From Gavia stellata (lineage: Eukaryota; Chordata; Aves; Gaviiformes; Gaviidae), in NCBI RefSeq assembly GCF_030936135.1, contig NW_026777121.1:806001-870000 (forward strand): a stretch of DNA of 64,000 nt, given 5' to 3'. Made by a program: the position numbers and the translations under genes. A model generated the notes under the pieces. That model had not been told where the DNA came from. It saw only the letters and a list, made by a program, of their open reading frames with translations, and did not search any database. Positions within the stretch are counted from its first letter, which is position 1. Every line of letters begins with the position of its first letter. Below are positions 16,662 to 32,119 of this stretch, one piece after another.

Positions 16662-17949
16662 CAGTGCCTTAAATATTAGCAAGGGAAGTAAGTTCAACTA
16701 AAATCCGTGGCTGGATGTCAAACTACTTACCCAGTGGTTGGCACAGACCTTGGGCCTTTCCAGCTCTGTATCTCCTCTTGCTCATGAACTAGTCCAGCTT
16801 CAAGCTCAAGAGCAACTTGCCCGCGCAGCCAGTGCTCCCACCAGTAGCTGGCCCTAGACACTTGGTGTCTCCAACCGCTGGGTCCCTGTGACCAGAGTTC
16901 CCTTCTGCCATTGCTAGCAGCCAGGCCCCTGGACCCACCCCCACCCCCCCCACTGGGTACAGAGTGAGGCCACACAGAAAAGGATTTGGGAGCGCTCTCA
17001 GAAAGAAGGTAGGGTGGACTGTGGGGATTAGGCGCTGGGCTGAGTCAAAGAAGCAAACAAGTTGGCTTATGTGCGCCTAGCTCCTTGATTCCCCACCCCC
17101 ACCCCCTTCCCGCCATTTTCCGTGCTTATACATCCCCCTCATCTTCCTCAACGCCTCTTTCTCTGCCCTTGTCTCCTCCCAAACAAGGGACCTAGCCCCT
17201 TGCTTCTTTTTCCCCCCTTGCTCCCAGGTTTGCTACATCTGTGAACGGATTTGGTGTTGCAGGTGCTCTTAGCTAGGTCACCTTGGACTTCCACGGCATT
17301 ACTGATGGGGTTTCCTGGGTACTGCTGGCCCTGCCAGATTCCTCTCCCCAAAATGAGCCCAACTCTCCCTTCAATTATCTGTGAAGTGGGGCCACCTCTC
17401 CCATCAATCCCCCTCAACTACCCGTGAAATCTGGCTCTTCCTCATGGCACTGTAACTCCTGTCAGCTGCTCAGTCTGTTCGCTACGGTCAGCAATTTCTC
17501 TTGTCATGCTCAGGAGTTTCGCACAGGCCGTTCAGTGAGCTAAGGCTTACGCCAGGCCCTAGTCGGCAGCTTGTGTGCCTTAATGCACACCCCCAAAGTT
17601 GTCTGCATGTCCCATCATTTTTTCCCTATCCTCGTTCTAGCCACAGTGTGCCAGTCTTCTCCATCTCACGCTGGCTCTGAGCACCCTCCTCTCTGACCAG
17701 GCCCGGTTTCAGCCCTTTTGAGTGGCTCTTTCCCTTTGTGCCCTACTTGACTGCCTGCGGCCTCGTTTTGCAGGCGCCGGGCGTGGAAGTCCTTGCCTTG
17801 CCCAGGAGACTGAATCGGACTGAAGCACGGTTAGCTGTGAAAATTGGCAATTTTATTGGAAGAACTGAGTCAGCTTCAGCCCTTCAGCACTGCCAAGGAA
17901 ATGGCGGTGGTACGCTGCCGGCTGCACTGGATCCTGTCCATCCTGCTGC

Positions 17950-20406
<2,457 letters not shown>

Positions 20407-20538
20407 TGCTGCCAGCAACACGTGGCAGCTGCAAGCACGGAGAGCTCGTCGCCACCAGCGCGGCAAACGACGTAGTGCCCGCAGTACTCGCGTTGCCCGC
20501 GGTGCCCTTGGTCCCGGGGCTGATGTTCACTGTTCTTC

Positions 20539-20611
20539 GAAAAGAAGAGACAGAATGTAGCAACAAGACTATGTCTCCTTATTTATGTAAAAGTTCAGCC
20601 CAATTTCATTT
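20539..20611. repeat. 73-bp direct repeat, right boundary of the acrosin block
   Basis: Partner of 6,267-6,339. To its right the host intron continues with TTTTCACTCTGAAG, so this copy lies at the undisturbed intron side. Confidence 0.85.
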
Positions 20612-21510
20612 TTCACTCTGAAGTCTGACCAACAGCACATGATGGAAACAGTTTGGAAAGCATTCAGCATGCACAGCCATAAAATCACTTTTAAACAACT
20701 ACAGCATACGAGCAGGATCTCAACACCTAACAACTGAAATTCACAAAGGTGAACAACATTTCACAAAGGTGAACAACAAGTCTCTCTTTTCAGAGCTCTA
20801 CTGCTAGGGGGTTTGTGTAAGCAGCATGTAGCCGATACTGTATGTATTAAAATGACACGTAAGACAGAGACATGTGGAAAAGTCCTTGACAGCAACCAAA
20901 TACGTACATACCTCAAATACACACTTTTAATTTAAACATCTTTGCTCAGAATATAATGCCAGAAGAATATAGTACACACTTAAGTTACAAAACAACAGCT
21001 ATCCCACATTGTGCTGTGGGCTATTGTTTTTATATGCATATACTTATATTGTACTCGCAGCCAAACACCAAGTTCCCTCCATTCACATACACACCTACCC
21101 AACAGAAAAAAATAAACCTTAGTAACAGAGATCACCCCATTGTAGCCATCAACAGTTCCACTCTCAATGTCTCACATTAAATTCTCCTAGATTTACATGT
21201 TTGTTTCACGCTCATTTCGAGCTATGCCTTAGATTCAGCTTGCCAAGGCAGGACCTATCAGTCTGTATCTTGCATGTCAGTAGCTACATTAACCTATGAA
21301 TTCATGTCAGAGCTTGCTGGATTATACCTATCTCTTGCTAAAAAGCCCGAGCAATGAAGAAAAGGACACACGCTTTGGAAGAAATATTACAGAGAGGCTT
21401 TCTAAGAAAGAGTTAACTTGTTAAGTCAAACCAAGGCCAGATAGCTCCTACAGACACATTATCACCCAGTTACACCAAAACCCCCTCAAAAATCCTCTAT
21501 TAACACTCAC
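20612..21510. other. Host intron
   Basis: Intron sequence of the unnamed minus-strand gene, AT-rich. It includes two tandem copies of a 20-bp unit at 20,740-20,779 (TTCACAAAGGTGAACAACAT). Nothing else is recognisable. Confidence 0.5.
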
Positions 21511-21718
21511 CCATTCTTGCTGGGAGCTCTGCTTTGGTCAGGAAGCAATGGCATAACTCCAAACAGTCTCAGGCTTGACAGGATGTCTAAGCATGGCCAA
21601 TTTGTACTATACCAAAGTATAGTAACAGATGTGTCCTTAATCGACAGGTTTGCCTTCTCCATTACGTGTTCCTTTCCATTTTTGTCCTTTAGAACAATTC
21701 TCCACCTCAAGCCAGAGG
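21511..21718 (-). CDS. Exon C of the unidentified host gene
   Basis: On the minus strand, an acceptor ending AACAGAG precedes an open 208-bp exon, which ends AATGG|GTGAGTG, a near-perfect donor. The peptide begins SGLRWRIVLKDKNGKEH and includes WYSTNWPCLDIL and GVMPLLPDQ. It looks like a folded, conserved domain, but I do not recognise it. The donor leaves two bases of a codon, and exon D at 6,262 accepts exactly that phase. The acceptor could be two bases earlier (21,720) with a different incoming phase. Confidence 0.55.
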
Positions 21719-22025
21719 CTCTGTTATTTAGGAATCGAGAAGGGAGAGGGGTGTTTAAAAAAAAAGATTCTCAAAGTGACAAAACTTAAACTATGCTTCC
21801 AACAGAAATTTAAAATTTCTACTAACTGCTACTTGTGTTTCTCAGGCTAGGTCATTTATAGGCTATCATCGTATCTTCCCATTATGATACATAGTTTATA
21901 GCTCTACTTCCCTATCCCCCCAGCATTTTCCAAGTCATTAATAGTCTGTACATTGTTCTCAAGTCAACATCTTCTGTGACAAGGCATTGCTTACTTCATA
22001 GCTTCTTTGTTTTTACATGGAAGAC

Positions 22026-22200
22026 CTGTAGAAGGATCTACAGGTTTAACAAGTCGCCTTACTCTCATTTTGACAGCAGCTATTTGTTTGAAGAGGTATT
22101 CTTTCTTCCAGTACCCAGGCTTTCTATCACGCAGAGCAGCACAGCCCAAGGAAACAGTTTCTGGTGGTTCAGACTTCATTTTCCAAATTGTCCTTTTTGG
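22026..22200 (-). CDS. Exon B of the unidentified host gene
   Basis: A TTGTTTTCAG acceptor leads into an open minus-strand reading PKRTIWKMKSEPPETV, then GYWKKEYLFKQIAAVKM. Two donors are possible. GTCTTC at 22,025 keeps phase with exon C. AGA|GTAAGG, some 30 bp earlier in the transcript, is the better consensus but is out of phase with exon C. The exon is basic and tryptophan-containing, without a motif I can name. It does not join exon A in phase, so at least one exon between 22.2 and 30.0 kb was probably missed. Confidence 0.45.
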
Positions 22201-22582
22201 CTGAAAACAACCGGAATAGATTTTCAGCCAGATTCCACTGAAAATAAAAAGAGAATGAAGAGGAAAACCACATTCATGTCAAGAAGAGTTACTTAATTAT
22301 TCTTACATGCATGTCTCAGCTACCACTGAGCATAATGTTAGCAGAAAAATAATTAAAAAAAAAGTTATTCAGTTAATTCTTACAATATGCCAGGAAGGTT
22401 GATAAACATCTCAACCACATACACAGAAAATGTTTGATTAGTGCTCTAGAAAGTAGGATCAGCGGATATTGGGAACTTCCCGCTCTTTTATGCCTCTCAA
22501 TAGCACACTACAGTACGTGGTTTTTAAAAAGCCTTCCTTCCCCTTGTACTGCTACTTCCTTCATGGACATTCACTGAAGCAG

Positions 22583-22882
22583 TGAGGAAGACTATGGACG
22601 ACCACCAGAGCACCTTAGACAACCACCTGTGTACCTGAAGGCGCATGCGTCACGAGCATTTACACATACTAATGAGTTCTCGGAAATTGTATGAATATGT
22701 TAACTGTTTCTTGGAAATATGATGACTATGTATACTTTGATTGTATACAACTTCTGTAGCAGAGAAACTAAATACGCACACTAGGTGGAGTGATCCCCTG
22801 TGCGTCCAGTGCTGCAATAAAGAAGTGCCTGCTCACCTACATACACTGTGTAGATGAGTTTTTATATTACAGATTTGTAACA
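22583..22882 (+). mobile_element. Solo LTR, retroviral, 300 bp
   Basis: The element starts TGAGGAAGACTA and ends TTTGTAACA, with a TATA-like promoter region and an AATAAA signal (GCTGCAATAAAGAAG) near its 3' end. An inverted relative lies at 55,259-55,557. No internal retroviral sequence adjoins it. Confidence 0.7.
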
Positions 22883-24299
22883 GTTATCACAAAAAACCAA
22901 GCATATTTAACTGCTTCATCCATCAAAATACATTCAAGAAGCTTGGGCCAAAACCCATCCACTCCACAGAACCAGAAACCTATAGATGCCAACAAATGCT
23001 GATATGACTACCCGCTTCACAAGTCAATTCCTTCTATGTCTGACTATACGCGTTCGGTTCCATTTTTTGGAGAGAAAGCACTGTTAAGTGGCACACATAC
23101 TGAATTCCCTTCCCAAACAAACATCTGTATATTGCAGATTCACGCTGCGCTCTCCCCCCAGACAGAGGTAGGCTTTGCTGTGAAAAACTGTAGCACAGCC
23201 CTCAGTTTTCACCTTTGGATAGAGCCACTCTTGAAAGCAACAAAGGGTTCTTGTACAGAAAGAACATTTTTGAAACAGGTGAAAGAAAGGCAAGGAAAAA
23301 AAGAAAAGAAAAAAGACTTCCGCATCTCTTGAACAGAGTTCAAATCAAGAACAGGGTAGAAAATCCGCCCAATAAACAGGGATAAGGAATAATATTAGAA
23401 TAAGATTTTTGCAACAAGTCATAAAAACTTACTTCTATCATTAGAACACATCATTATACCTATGCCCAGTTTCAGCTAAGCCAACTTACAAGGCAGGTTG
23501 CATTGTTACAACTCCTAGTTAGCAATAAAAGTCTATCCGATGCGTCTTTTCTACCCTCTTTTTTTCTTCAATCTTGCAATTAGATAGAAGACACTAGAAA
23601 CAGTGCTTGACCATTTCCCTTATAATGAAGCAGTAACTGCAAGTAAAGGTCACATTTAATTTACTAGACCCAGAACTTCATTCCAGCATCTCTTCAATAA
23701 GTGTCGTTGACTCTAAAGCTTAGGAACGTACAGGAAACAGGCTAATCAAAACACTTATTTAGGTAATAGCTGTCCAAGATGCTGTGACAACAGACAATCT
23801 TTCACCTTAGTGAATATTTCTATCTTTTCCTCAAGTTTAGAACAGTTTGACATTAAACTAACAAATTCTAGCAACAGAGAGAGGCATTGATTTAGAAAAC
23901 AGCTCTTGCAAAACTTTTTTTGTTATTTTTTGCATATTGCAAACAATGTTAATTTCAAGACATGTTTGAAATTTGGATTATGTAAGCAATACTTCCTATT
24001 ACTGAGTAACTACTTCACTGTAGAGTACAAAAAAGATTAAATCCCTTCTTGACATTCTAGCTGAACTTCCCAGATGACTCACTGTAAAAAAAATAACAAG
24101 CTTTCTTAAAAAGGGACTGACGAGAGATACTCGAGAAATGTTGGAAAACTTTCTATATTGGCATCTCCTCTATAGAAAGGTGGACAGCATGAGCAATAAG
24201 TTACGCACTGGATGCTAAAAATCTTAACTGCCACTTTGTCAAGAGCAAGACTCTGCTGTCTTTTGTTTCACTGCACACCTTTGACAGGCGATTGACTCC
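22883..24299. other. Host intron, no features
   Basis: AT-rich sequence without a convincing exon or repeat. Confidence 0.4.
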
Positions 24300-24970
24300 A
24301 TTTTCTCTGTACCTTCCTACTGGCTATTCCTATCTGCAACTAGGATCTTCCATGAGCTTTCTCTTCTTAAGGCTGAAGAAACCCAGTCTTCCCAGTCTCT
24401 CCTCATACATCGTGTGCTCCCAAACCATCTTGGTGGCCCTCCGTTGGACTCGCTCCACTACATCAACCTCTCTCGTTTTGGGGAGCCCAAAACCCGGCGC
24501 AAGCTGGCTCACTGGACACAGCACTCCAAACGCTGTCTCACAGGTACCACTAGACCTGAAGGATCACTCTCCCAGACCTGCTGGCTACACTCTTGCTAGC
24601 ACAGCCCAGGATGCAGTTTGCCTTTTTTTGCTACAAGAATACATTGCTGACTCATGTTCAATTCTTGTCCACCTGAATCCCAAAATCTTTTTCTGCAAAG
24701 CTGCTCTCTAGTCAGGCTGCCCACCCCCACCTTTACCACTAGCTGGGGTTATGCCAACCCTAGGATTTTGCATTTGCCTTTGCTAAGTATCATATGGTTT
24801 CCGCTAGTCTTTTAAGGTCCCTCTGAACCACAGCACTGGTTTCTAGACTATCAACCACTTCCCCCAGGTCGGCATAGTCCACAAACTTGCTGAAGGCTGG
24901 AAGACATCCTGTCTTCCAAGTCCATTACATAGATCAGTCCCCGTGTGAAACCCTGAGAGACATTATCAGC
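24300..24970 (-). mobile_element. CR1 LINE fragment, 3' part
   Basis: The minus strand encodes the end of a CR1 ORF2, recognisable from the block VVERVQRRATK followed by YEERLGRLGFFSLKKRKL, the usual [13 protein letters not shown]...[18 protein letters not shown] region of avian CR1. It is 5'-truncated and diverged, as most bird CR1 copies are. Confidence 0.75.
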
Positions 24971-27226
24971 AATCCAAGCAGGAATAGAGCACTTTCATAC
25001 GCACTTGTGGCAAGAAGCATCACTATATTGAGCAGAAAGGCGGTTGCCCTCTTCACCACCTCCTAGTCTCACATACAGCTATCATACTTGCAATACTTGC
25101 ACTCAGCTCCAGCTTCATTATCAGCCTATAAAGGAGAACATTCAAGAGATGGATTTGTAAAAAGTTACTTGAGCCAGAATTTGTAGCCAGTATTTTTGTT
25201 CTGTTGAACAAAAATGACATTTCCAGAGGTCCTTAAATGTATCAGCTTAAAAAGAAGTTACCTAATTTCACAAAAAAGAAACCACACTGGATAATTTCTG
25301 CCTACCACCCCAGCATTGGGGTTTTTTGGTTTGTTTGATTTAATATAGGCATATACACACACACAAACTAAATCAAGACATCGATTTAATAATGACCAGA
25401 AACTAGCAGGCAATTTCATATACAGTTCCCAAAATTCCTCTGTAGGTAATTCCTGTCCCAGCTATGGCAATTTTTAGTCAGTTTTTAGTTCTCAGTTTCA
25501 GATTCTAGATGTAGACTGATTTCTACTCTCAAGTTATGAACACTTCATTTTCTAAAAAGAGAAGGTATCAAAAATTTTAGGTAGTTCCTTCCTTCGCTGC
25601 ACTCCATCTTTCCTCCATGTCTCCCAATAAAATTCCAAAAGCACACGACAGCTGTCCAAATCTTGACAAGCCCAAAGTAGCTTCTGCAACACTATGCATT
25701 AGAGAGATTAAGATAAAAAGAAGTTAAATTTAAGAAAGCCGTAACAAGGCAAAACAGAGAACTCATTTGTAGTCTTACAAAAACAGCTGCCACAAAGAAG
25801 GCTTTTTGGACCAGCACTCCACTTGTCTGTGAAAAGAGCATACCCACTCCAGAGTTGCGCTACTCCTTAAAGAATAACCTGGGTTCCCTCCAATAGTTCA
25901 GCACTTGAATAATTCAGTATCTAGTTTCTACTTAGACAAATACAGAAAGATCAACTGCGAAACAGGAAAATGAGATGTAACTGTTTCATGATATCATGAG
26001 ACATTCAAGAAGAGAAACAAGCATTTTGTGAAATCAGGAAGAAAATACTTCTAGTAAAGTGTCAGGAAAGACAACTTTGCAGTCTTTCAGTGCAAGCAGG
26101 ATGCAAGTTTAAATGGGAGACACACTAAAACTTGAATTAATTAATAAAATTTAAATTTTTATTTTGACTAATCCTAAGTTACACAAAAGCATTCAGTCAA
26201 TAATTCTCCACTGAAACAACATCAATCTGTGTTTTCAGCTTTCTACAAGCTTTTCTTTCAACACATTTTTCATTAAGGAGATGAAACGTGGCCAGCACAA
26301 CCACAAGTTTGGGGTTTTTTTAGGGTTGGGGAGGTGGAACAAGACGACAGGGAGTGTTTTAAAGTATTTGGAAGGAAACGAAAAATAGCACCTTCAGCCC
26401 TTTCAAATGTACAAGATACAATCCTAGATCATCCCGCCTCCATCATACTGATCATCCCTCCCAAAACAAAGGATCATTCACATGGAGTAGTTCACCTCTG
26501 CTCCAGCAGCAAACACACTCATCACTAAGTGACAACACTTCTCCTTCCTCTCTCTCTCTCTCTCACACTTGGGTTCCACCAGCTACAATCAGACAACCAG
26601 CTAGATTCTGCCCAAGAAGTAATATCTTTCCCTTCCACTCCTACGAAAACTTTTCAATTCAGTTTAGCAAGCAAAATGCCCACAAAAGGCACTGCATGAC
26701 ATCTATCAGATGGCTGCCCTGTCAGGAAAACCTAACCATTCTGAAAGCACTCATCTTGTAATCATTCTCCTTAATGCCAGGAAAACACTTTACCTCCTCA
26801 CCTTCAAATCAGAAAGAGATCAAAGGGGCATTTTAAAAAAGTGTAATTAAGACTAAAAACATTCAACAACAGCTTGACAGCTCTGAACGTTCACTCCAAA
26901 AAACTGAATTATGCGACTTGTCCCATATTGTTCCCTGTCATTTCGTATCCATATGCAGCCAGCTGTCCAGCCATATATGCACCATCTGAATTATTGTGAG
27001 AACATCCCCATGTACGAATCCAGATTTCCTGAGCACCAGGAATAACGCTGATAAGTAAAAATTAACGAAGAAGTTAAAAGAGGAACACGCTTCCCCTTCA
27101 AGCCCACTGAACAGACTCAATTAATTGTAATTCTTCAACTATAAAATAAGCAACACAAACAGTAACAACTCCAAAACAGGCAGGGAAAAACATTACAATT
27201 ATGTGAGTTTAGTGGAGCGGGTAATA
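24971..27226. other. Host intron, no features
   Basis: AT-rich DNA with short simple repeats, such as a TC run at 26,548-26,565. No supported exon was found, although an exon between A and B is expected somewhere in 22.2-30.0 kb. Confidence 0.4.
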
Positions 27227-27762
27227 GATCTGGCTGGGATAGAGTTAACTTTCTCCACAGCTACCTGTATGATGCTGTGTTTTGTATTTATGACTAAAAC
27301 AGTGTTGATAACACACCTGTGGTTTAGCTATTGTGGAACAGTGCTTGCACAGCATCAAAACCTCCTGTTGCCCACCGTGCTCCACCCCGCCTCAAGCAGG
27401 CTGGAGATGGACAAGAGGCTGGGAGGGAACATGGACAGAATAGCTGACCCAAACTGACCAAAAGGATAATCCATACCAGATGACATCATGCTCAGCAATA
27501 AAAACTGGCGGTTTGGTCCTCCCAAACTAACCATTGTTCTGAGACTGATTGGGCATCAGTCTGCTTGTGGGAGGTGGTGAGCAATTGCTTTTGCATCCCT
27601 TGAAGTTTATCCTTACTCTTGCCTTCACTTAAACTGTCTTTACCCCAACCCACAAGTTTTCTCGCTTTTGCTCTTCCAGTTAGCTCCCTCAGCCTACTGA
27701 GAGGAGGGCTGAGCAAGTGGCTGGGTGGCTGCTCAGTTGTTGGCCAGGGTCAAGCCACCACA
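27227..27762 (+). mobile_element. Degenerate solo LTR, avian ERVL type
   Basis: Same family as the solo LTRs in the acrosin units (shared segments include GGCTGGGATAGAG, TGACATCATGCTCAGCA and GTGGCTGGGTGG), but much more diverged, so it comes from an older, independent insertion. Confidence 0.7.
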
Positions 27763-28974
27763 AGTGGCAAGAAAAGAGTTTTAGAATGGAGAATGTACAA
27801 GAGCTGTAGGATAAGAAGAGATTCAGTACGCTGCAGTTGTATTTAAAAAAAACAAACCAAACAACTCACTTTCTGAAAATGATCATTTAACAAGGGACCT
27901 TCAAGTGACTGCACTGAAATGAGGCCACCAGCAAACAAACAGTTAGAGCTAAACTGCAGCCTTTTGATATTATGGCACTCATTGACCGGAGTTCCCTCCA
28001 TACAAGGCACCTTTATAAATTCTTAACTTAAGCCTGCCACCAGCCACACTAACATCTGAAAGCTCATATCCCAACCTTTCTGGGCTTCAGAAGCAGCATG
28101 GCAGATGTGCACCATGGAGCTGGCACACACAATGGTTTAAGAACCAACAAAAAATTCTGCAAGAAGCTCTCACTGAAACTCCTGGGATAACTGTGCCAAT
28201 GAGCTAAAGATGCCAGTACAAGAACAACAGACATCCTGCAACACCATCCTTTGCCCTGCCCACATCTTTTCTCTTTTCTCCTCCCCCACGCTTCTTTTTT
28301 TAAAGCTACTTCCCCTAGCTAGAAACAAAAAATTGTTGATGGCACATTAATGATCATTAGACATGTGCAACACGTGTTGCACATGTACAATGTATTTAGT
28401 GTTCCTACTGTCTAAACAACGTACATTCAATGTGCATTCTTGGGTCAAAAACACTAAAATACAGCCTGTTAAATAACATACAGTATTCTCCTGAATACTT
28501 CGGAGAATGGAGTGCTAGTGTCAAGTATCTATAGGCCACCAGTTCGGCTGTACACACACTCCTGGCAGAATGGGGCTTCACATAAAGGTGGACTGTTATG
28601 CTTATAAAAATTTCTTTTGAACACTAATGAGAAACCAAAATCAAATTTCCTGCACATTCCAGACATACTTTATTTCCACCTTTATAATGCAGGGGAATTT
28701 CATCCACCAGCTCAAAATTAAGGGCGGGGGGGAGGGGGAGCAGGGGGTGGCACCAACCAAAATCCAGATCTCGGAAATGCAGTAGAAACTAGAATCAATA
28801 ACTGAGTTCATTTATACTTTGATCAATTCCACTGCAGCAGAAAGTTGATTCTGCTCTTAGGGGAATCACAAGAAGGAAAAACACAAAAGATACGTTCCAT
28901 AGTTACTGCATACGATTTCCACTGAAATAAAACAGTAAGTTCAAAAGAAGTCTCACTATGTCACTTGCAGGAGG
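27763..28974. other. Host intron, no features
   Basis: Contains a short G-run near 28,722-28,748 and no recognisable exon or element. Confidence 0.4.
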
Positions 28975-29590
28975 ATGTACAAACAACAAGTACAGCCTTT
29001 GGAAATCCCAGGTTCCAGAAGCCAGGTGGAAAGACTGAAGCAAGGAAGATGTACCCTTGGTGGAAGAGGGTCAGGTCAGGGAATACTTCAGCAAACTGGA
29101 CATACCTAAGTCCCTGATGGGATGCACCCACAAGAGAGACAGTCCAACAAAGGGCCATGAAGATGGTTAAGGGACTGGAGCATCTCTCCTAAGAGGAGAG
29201 GCTGAGAGAGCTGGCACTGTTCAGCCTGCAAGAGAAAGGCTCGGGGGAAGCTCATCAATGGATATTAAATACCTGAAGGGAGGGTCCAAAGAGGACAGAC
29301 ACAGGCTCTTTTCAGCAGTGCCCAGTGACAGGCCAGGAGGCAACGGGCACAAACTGAAACACGGGGTCCCTCTGAACATCACGAAACACTTTTTGACTGT
29401 GAGGCTGACTGAGCGCTGGCACAGGTTGCCCAAGGAGGTGGTGGAATCTCCCTCTTTAGAGATATTCAAAAACTAGCTAGGCACGGTCCTGGCCACCTGG
29501 CTGTAGGTGGCCCTGCTTCAGCAGGGGCTTTGCAGAAGATGACCTCCAGAGGTCCCTTCCAGCCTCAAGCCTTTCGTGAGTCTCAGGATT
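28975..29590 (+). mobile_element. CR1 LINE fragment, 3' part
   Basis: A plus-strand CR1 tail. The ORF2 end is visible in the RGNGHKLKHGV-type segment and the block [19 protein letters not shown], near the conserved CR1 ending [19 protein letters not shown]. It is followed by the usual GACCTCCAGAGGTCCCTTCCAG sequence near the 3' end. Confidence 0.8.
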
Positions 29591-29991
29591 TTATTCTTAT
29601 TTCTCATTCCAGATGGCACAAGGCTACTCCAGGACTGCATTTTGAAGAGCTCAGCTTCTATTTAGGTAATTAAGGTGAAGCAGACAATTTTTCAGAAATG
29701 TTTTACACATACGAGCTGAAGTAACAGGAACCATTTTTCCAGTCTGATTACTCCATTAATCAATATCTCAGTCATAACTGATTTCTAGAGAAAGTTTGTC
29801 TAGGACAAGAAATCTGCCCAGGATTTATTGTTCATTATCACTACATTTTATAAACACTATTTTACTCATTTTTATCTTGTATTCAAATTTTACACTATGA
29901 GATAATGAGAACTTCCACCTTATTTTTAGAAGCTGACAGTGCACACAAGATATGAGCAAAGCAACAAGATAGGGTTGATGGAAGAATTTAC

Positions 29992-30158
29992 CTGTCACTT
30001 GGGGGATCATCGTCTGCCCGAGTATTTTTTTGTGAATTGCGTTTTCGCACTTTTGGAAAAACATTCTTTCTTACAAACTGCCGATCACGTGGCTTCAAAT
30101 CTTCTGCTGACACGGTATCTTCAATATCTTCAAGCACTGGTTCACAGGCAGCAGGCAT
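29992..30158 (-). CDS. Exon A, probable first coding exon of the unidentified host gene
   Basis: On the minus strand ATG at 30,158 opens a 55-codon reading ([20 protein letters not shown] to ADDDPPSD) that stops at CAG|GTAAAT, a good donor. Upstream, a TATCAG acceptor near 30,183 could end a 5'-UTR intron leading back to the CpG island at 32.1-32.8 kb. The peptide is acidic, then basic ([15 protein letters not shown]), resembling a nuclear protein's N-terminus. I do not recognise the family. Linkage to exons B-D rests on strand and order only. Confidence 0.45.
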
Positions 30159-31540
30159 CTTCAAGAAGCATTAGAGAAGACTGATATTAGCAAGCATTTG
30201 AATACAAAGCCAAGGCCTAGTATCTACTGCATATGTTCTCATAAAGAAAAGTCAGATGTATTTCTACGCATACCTGCGACAGATCATATAGATGAGGGAA
30301 GGTGAGCACATAAAAACAATCAACTATCCAGAGATATTTCCTGAGGCCCTCTTCCCCCGAGATCTCAAACACAGGCAGGGAGAAAGCCACAAACCATAGA
30401 GAGGGTTGTTTATTTTTTTTTTAATAATCTGTACCTTGCCACCTTCTAACTCAAAAACCCTGCAGCTCCTCTGACGTGACATATCCAAGATACAAGTATT
30501 CTTAACCATGTCAGGCAGCACAGTGGAATAATGAGTTCATGTTATGCGATAGATACGCTTCCACTCACATCACAGAAGAATGAAAGACACAGCATTCAAG
30601 CGCCTCCTTCAGAGGTTGTTCTGGCTCTTTTATTTGTGTGCTGAAAACAGGTGCACAGTATTTCAATGTCTTCATAGTCCTTTTGAAAAGAAACCAAACT
30701 ATTCCTAGAATTCCTGATCCCACAGGACTTTCATCTGAATTACTTCATTCATTAGGACAGCAAAATAAAAATTCCTGTCCTCAGGTACAAGGTGTTAAAC
30801 AACTACACCTAGCTAACATCAAATAGCTAATTATCATCTGGCTCATATAATACACGAGAAAATCATTAAAATCTATTTATATTTTCCACAAGAAAGTAAA
30901 TATACATGCATCTATAGCTCCCAGCAGATCTCAAGATCCAGATCAGTTTTCAGGAAAGGAAAAAAAAGTTATTTACTAAAGGAGCCTGTAAAAAAAAAAG
31001 CTATGCATTAATCACACGCCTCACACTGTGCTGTGTGTAGTTCTTCATCAGAATAATGTCTGATTTAGCATTGGACACTTGGTTTTGTACATGTCTCAAC
31101 AGTTTACTAAGGAAATCACACAGGGGCATTTCACAGAGTTTACAGGGAAAACACAACACTTTCCTAACTGGCAGTGAAGAACAAAAGAAACAAGGCTTTA
31201 ATTTCTTTAAAACCAGATTTCAGGAACAGAAATCTCAGGCTACTGGCAACACCTCAAAGTATTTTTTACAAACTGAATTACTCAAGGACATAAGAAGTTA
31301 AACACCTGTGCATTTTCCCCAGTGTGAGTCCTTCAGTCAATCTTGCAAAGTACACTTCAAAATCAAACTTCATATAACTTTTATAACATTTAACTTAAAA
31401 AGGAATATGATGATGTCACAAAGAGGATGCATCTGACAAAGACATAGAAGCGTTTAGCATTCTTCTAGATGAAAAATCCCAGGATCTCTAAAAAGGCCAC
31501 AAAGGATGAACCAAAATAAAAAGCTGTGGAAAGTCTAGCA
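30159..31540. other. Probable first intron
   Basis: AT-rich, without supported features. Lies between the putative first coding exon and the CpG island. Confidence 0.4.
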
Positions 31541-31549
31541 ATAAAGAAT

Positions 31550-31585
31550 ATTGGGGGGGGTGGGGGGGGGGGTGAGGGGGAGGCG
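31550..31585 (+). repeat. Poly-G tract
   Basis: Runs of 8 to 10 G separated by single T or A on the plus strand. It could form a G-quadruplex. Confidence 0.7.
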
Positions 31586-31949
31586 ACATCTCTTACACTA
31601 CTTTATACTGTTGTAAATATTCTGATTTTTTACATCAAAATATGATTATATACTTTATACCACGAACAGTGTGTACAAACAGGTAAAGTTATCAACTCAA
31701 TACAGGGAAGGAAAAAGTTTTGATTTGTTGTTTTTTCTCTCTTCCAGAAAAATACCTGCTATAATGGAGCAGCTGCAAAACAAAGAAGCTTAGTTTATTT
31801 CCGTGGCCCCCAAAAGAACGAATACAGCCAAAAGAAAAGTCATACCTTTTGAAGCAAGGTCTAAATCCTCTTGGAGAATAATCCTGGGGAAAAAAAAGAA
31901 CAAAAAGACATGGCAGGAACGAGCAGAACTGGTGGACAGAGAACCACGA

Positions 31950-32117
31950 GGTGGAGGGGGGAGGGGAAGGGGGAGGAAGAGGGGGGAGGGGGAGCGAGAG
32001 GGGAGAGGGGGGAGGAGAAGGGGGGAGAGAGAAGGGGGGAGAGAGAAGGGGGGAGAGAGAAGGGGGGAGAGAGAAGGGGGGAGAGGAGGGGGAGGGAGAA
32101 GGGGGGAGAAGGTGGGA
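31950..32117 (+). repeat. GA-rich minisatellite
   Basis: A 14-bp unit close to GGGGGGAGAGAGAA is repeated about five times, with degenerate GGGGGA copies on both sides. The tract is entirely purine over more than 100 bp and lies at the edge of the CpG island. Open frames across it are an artefact of composition. Confidence 0.85.
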
Positions 32118-32119
32118 GG

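Noticed and set aside
20740-20779. Short tandem repeat considered as a CRISPR-like array
   Set aside because: Only two adjoining 20-bp copies without spacers, in a vertebrate intron.
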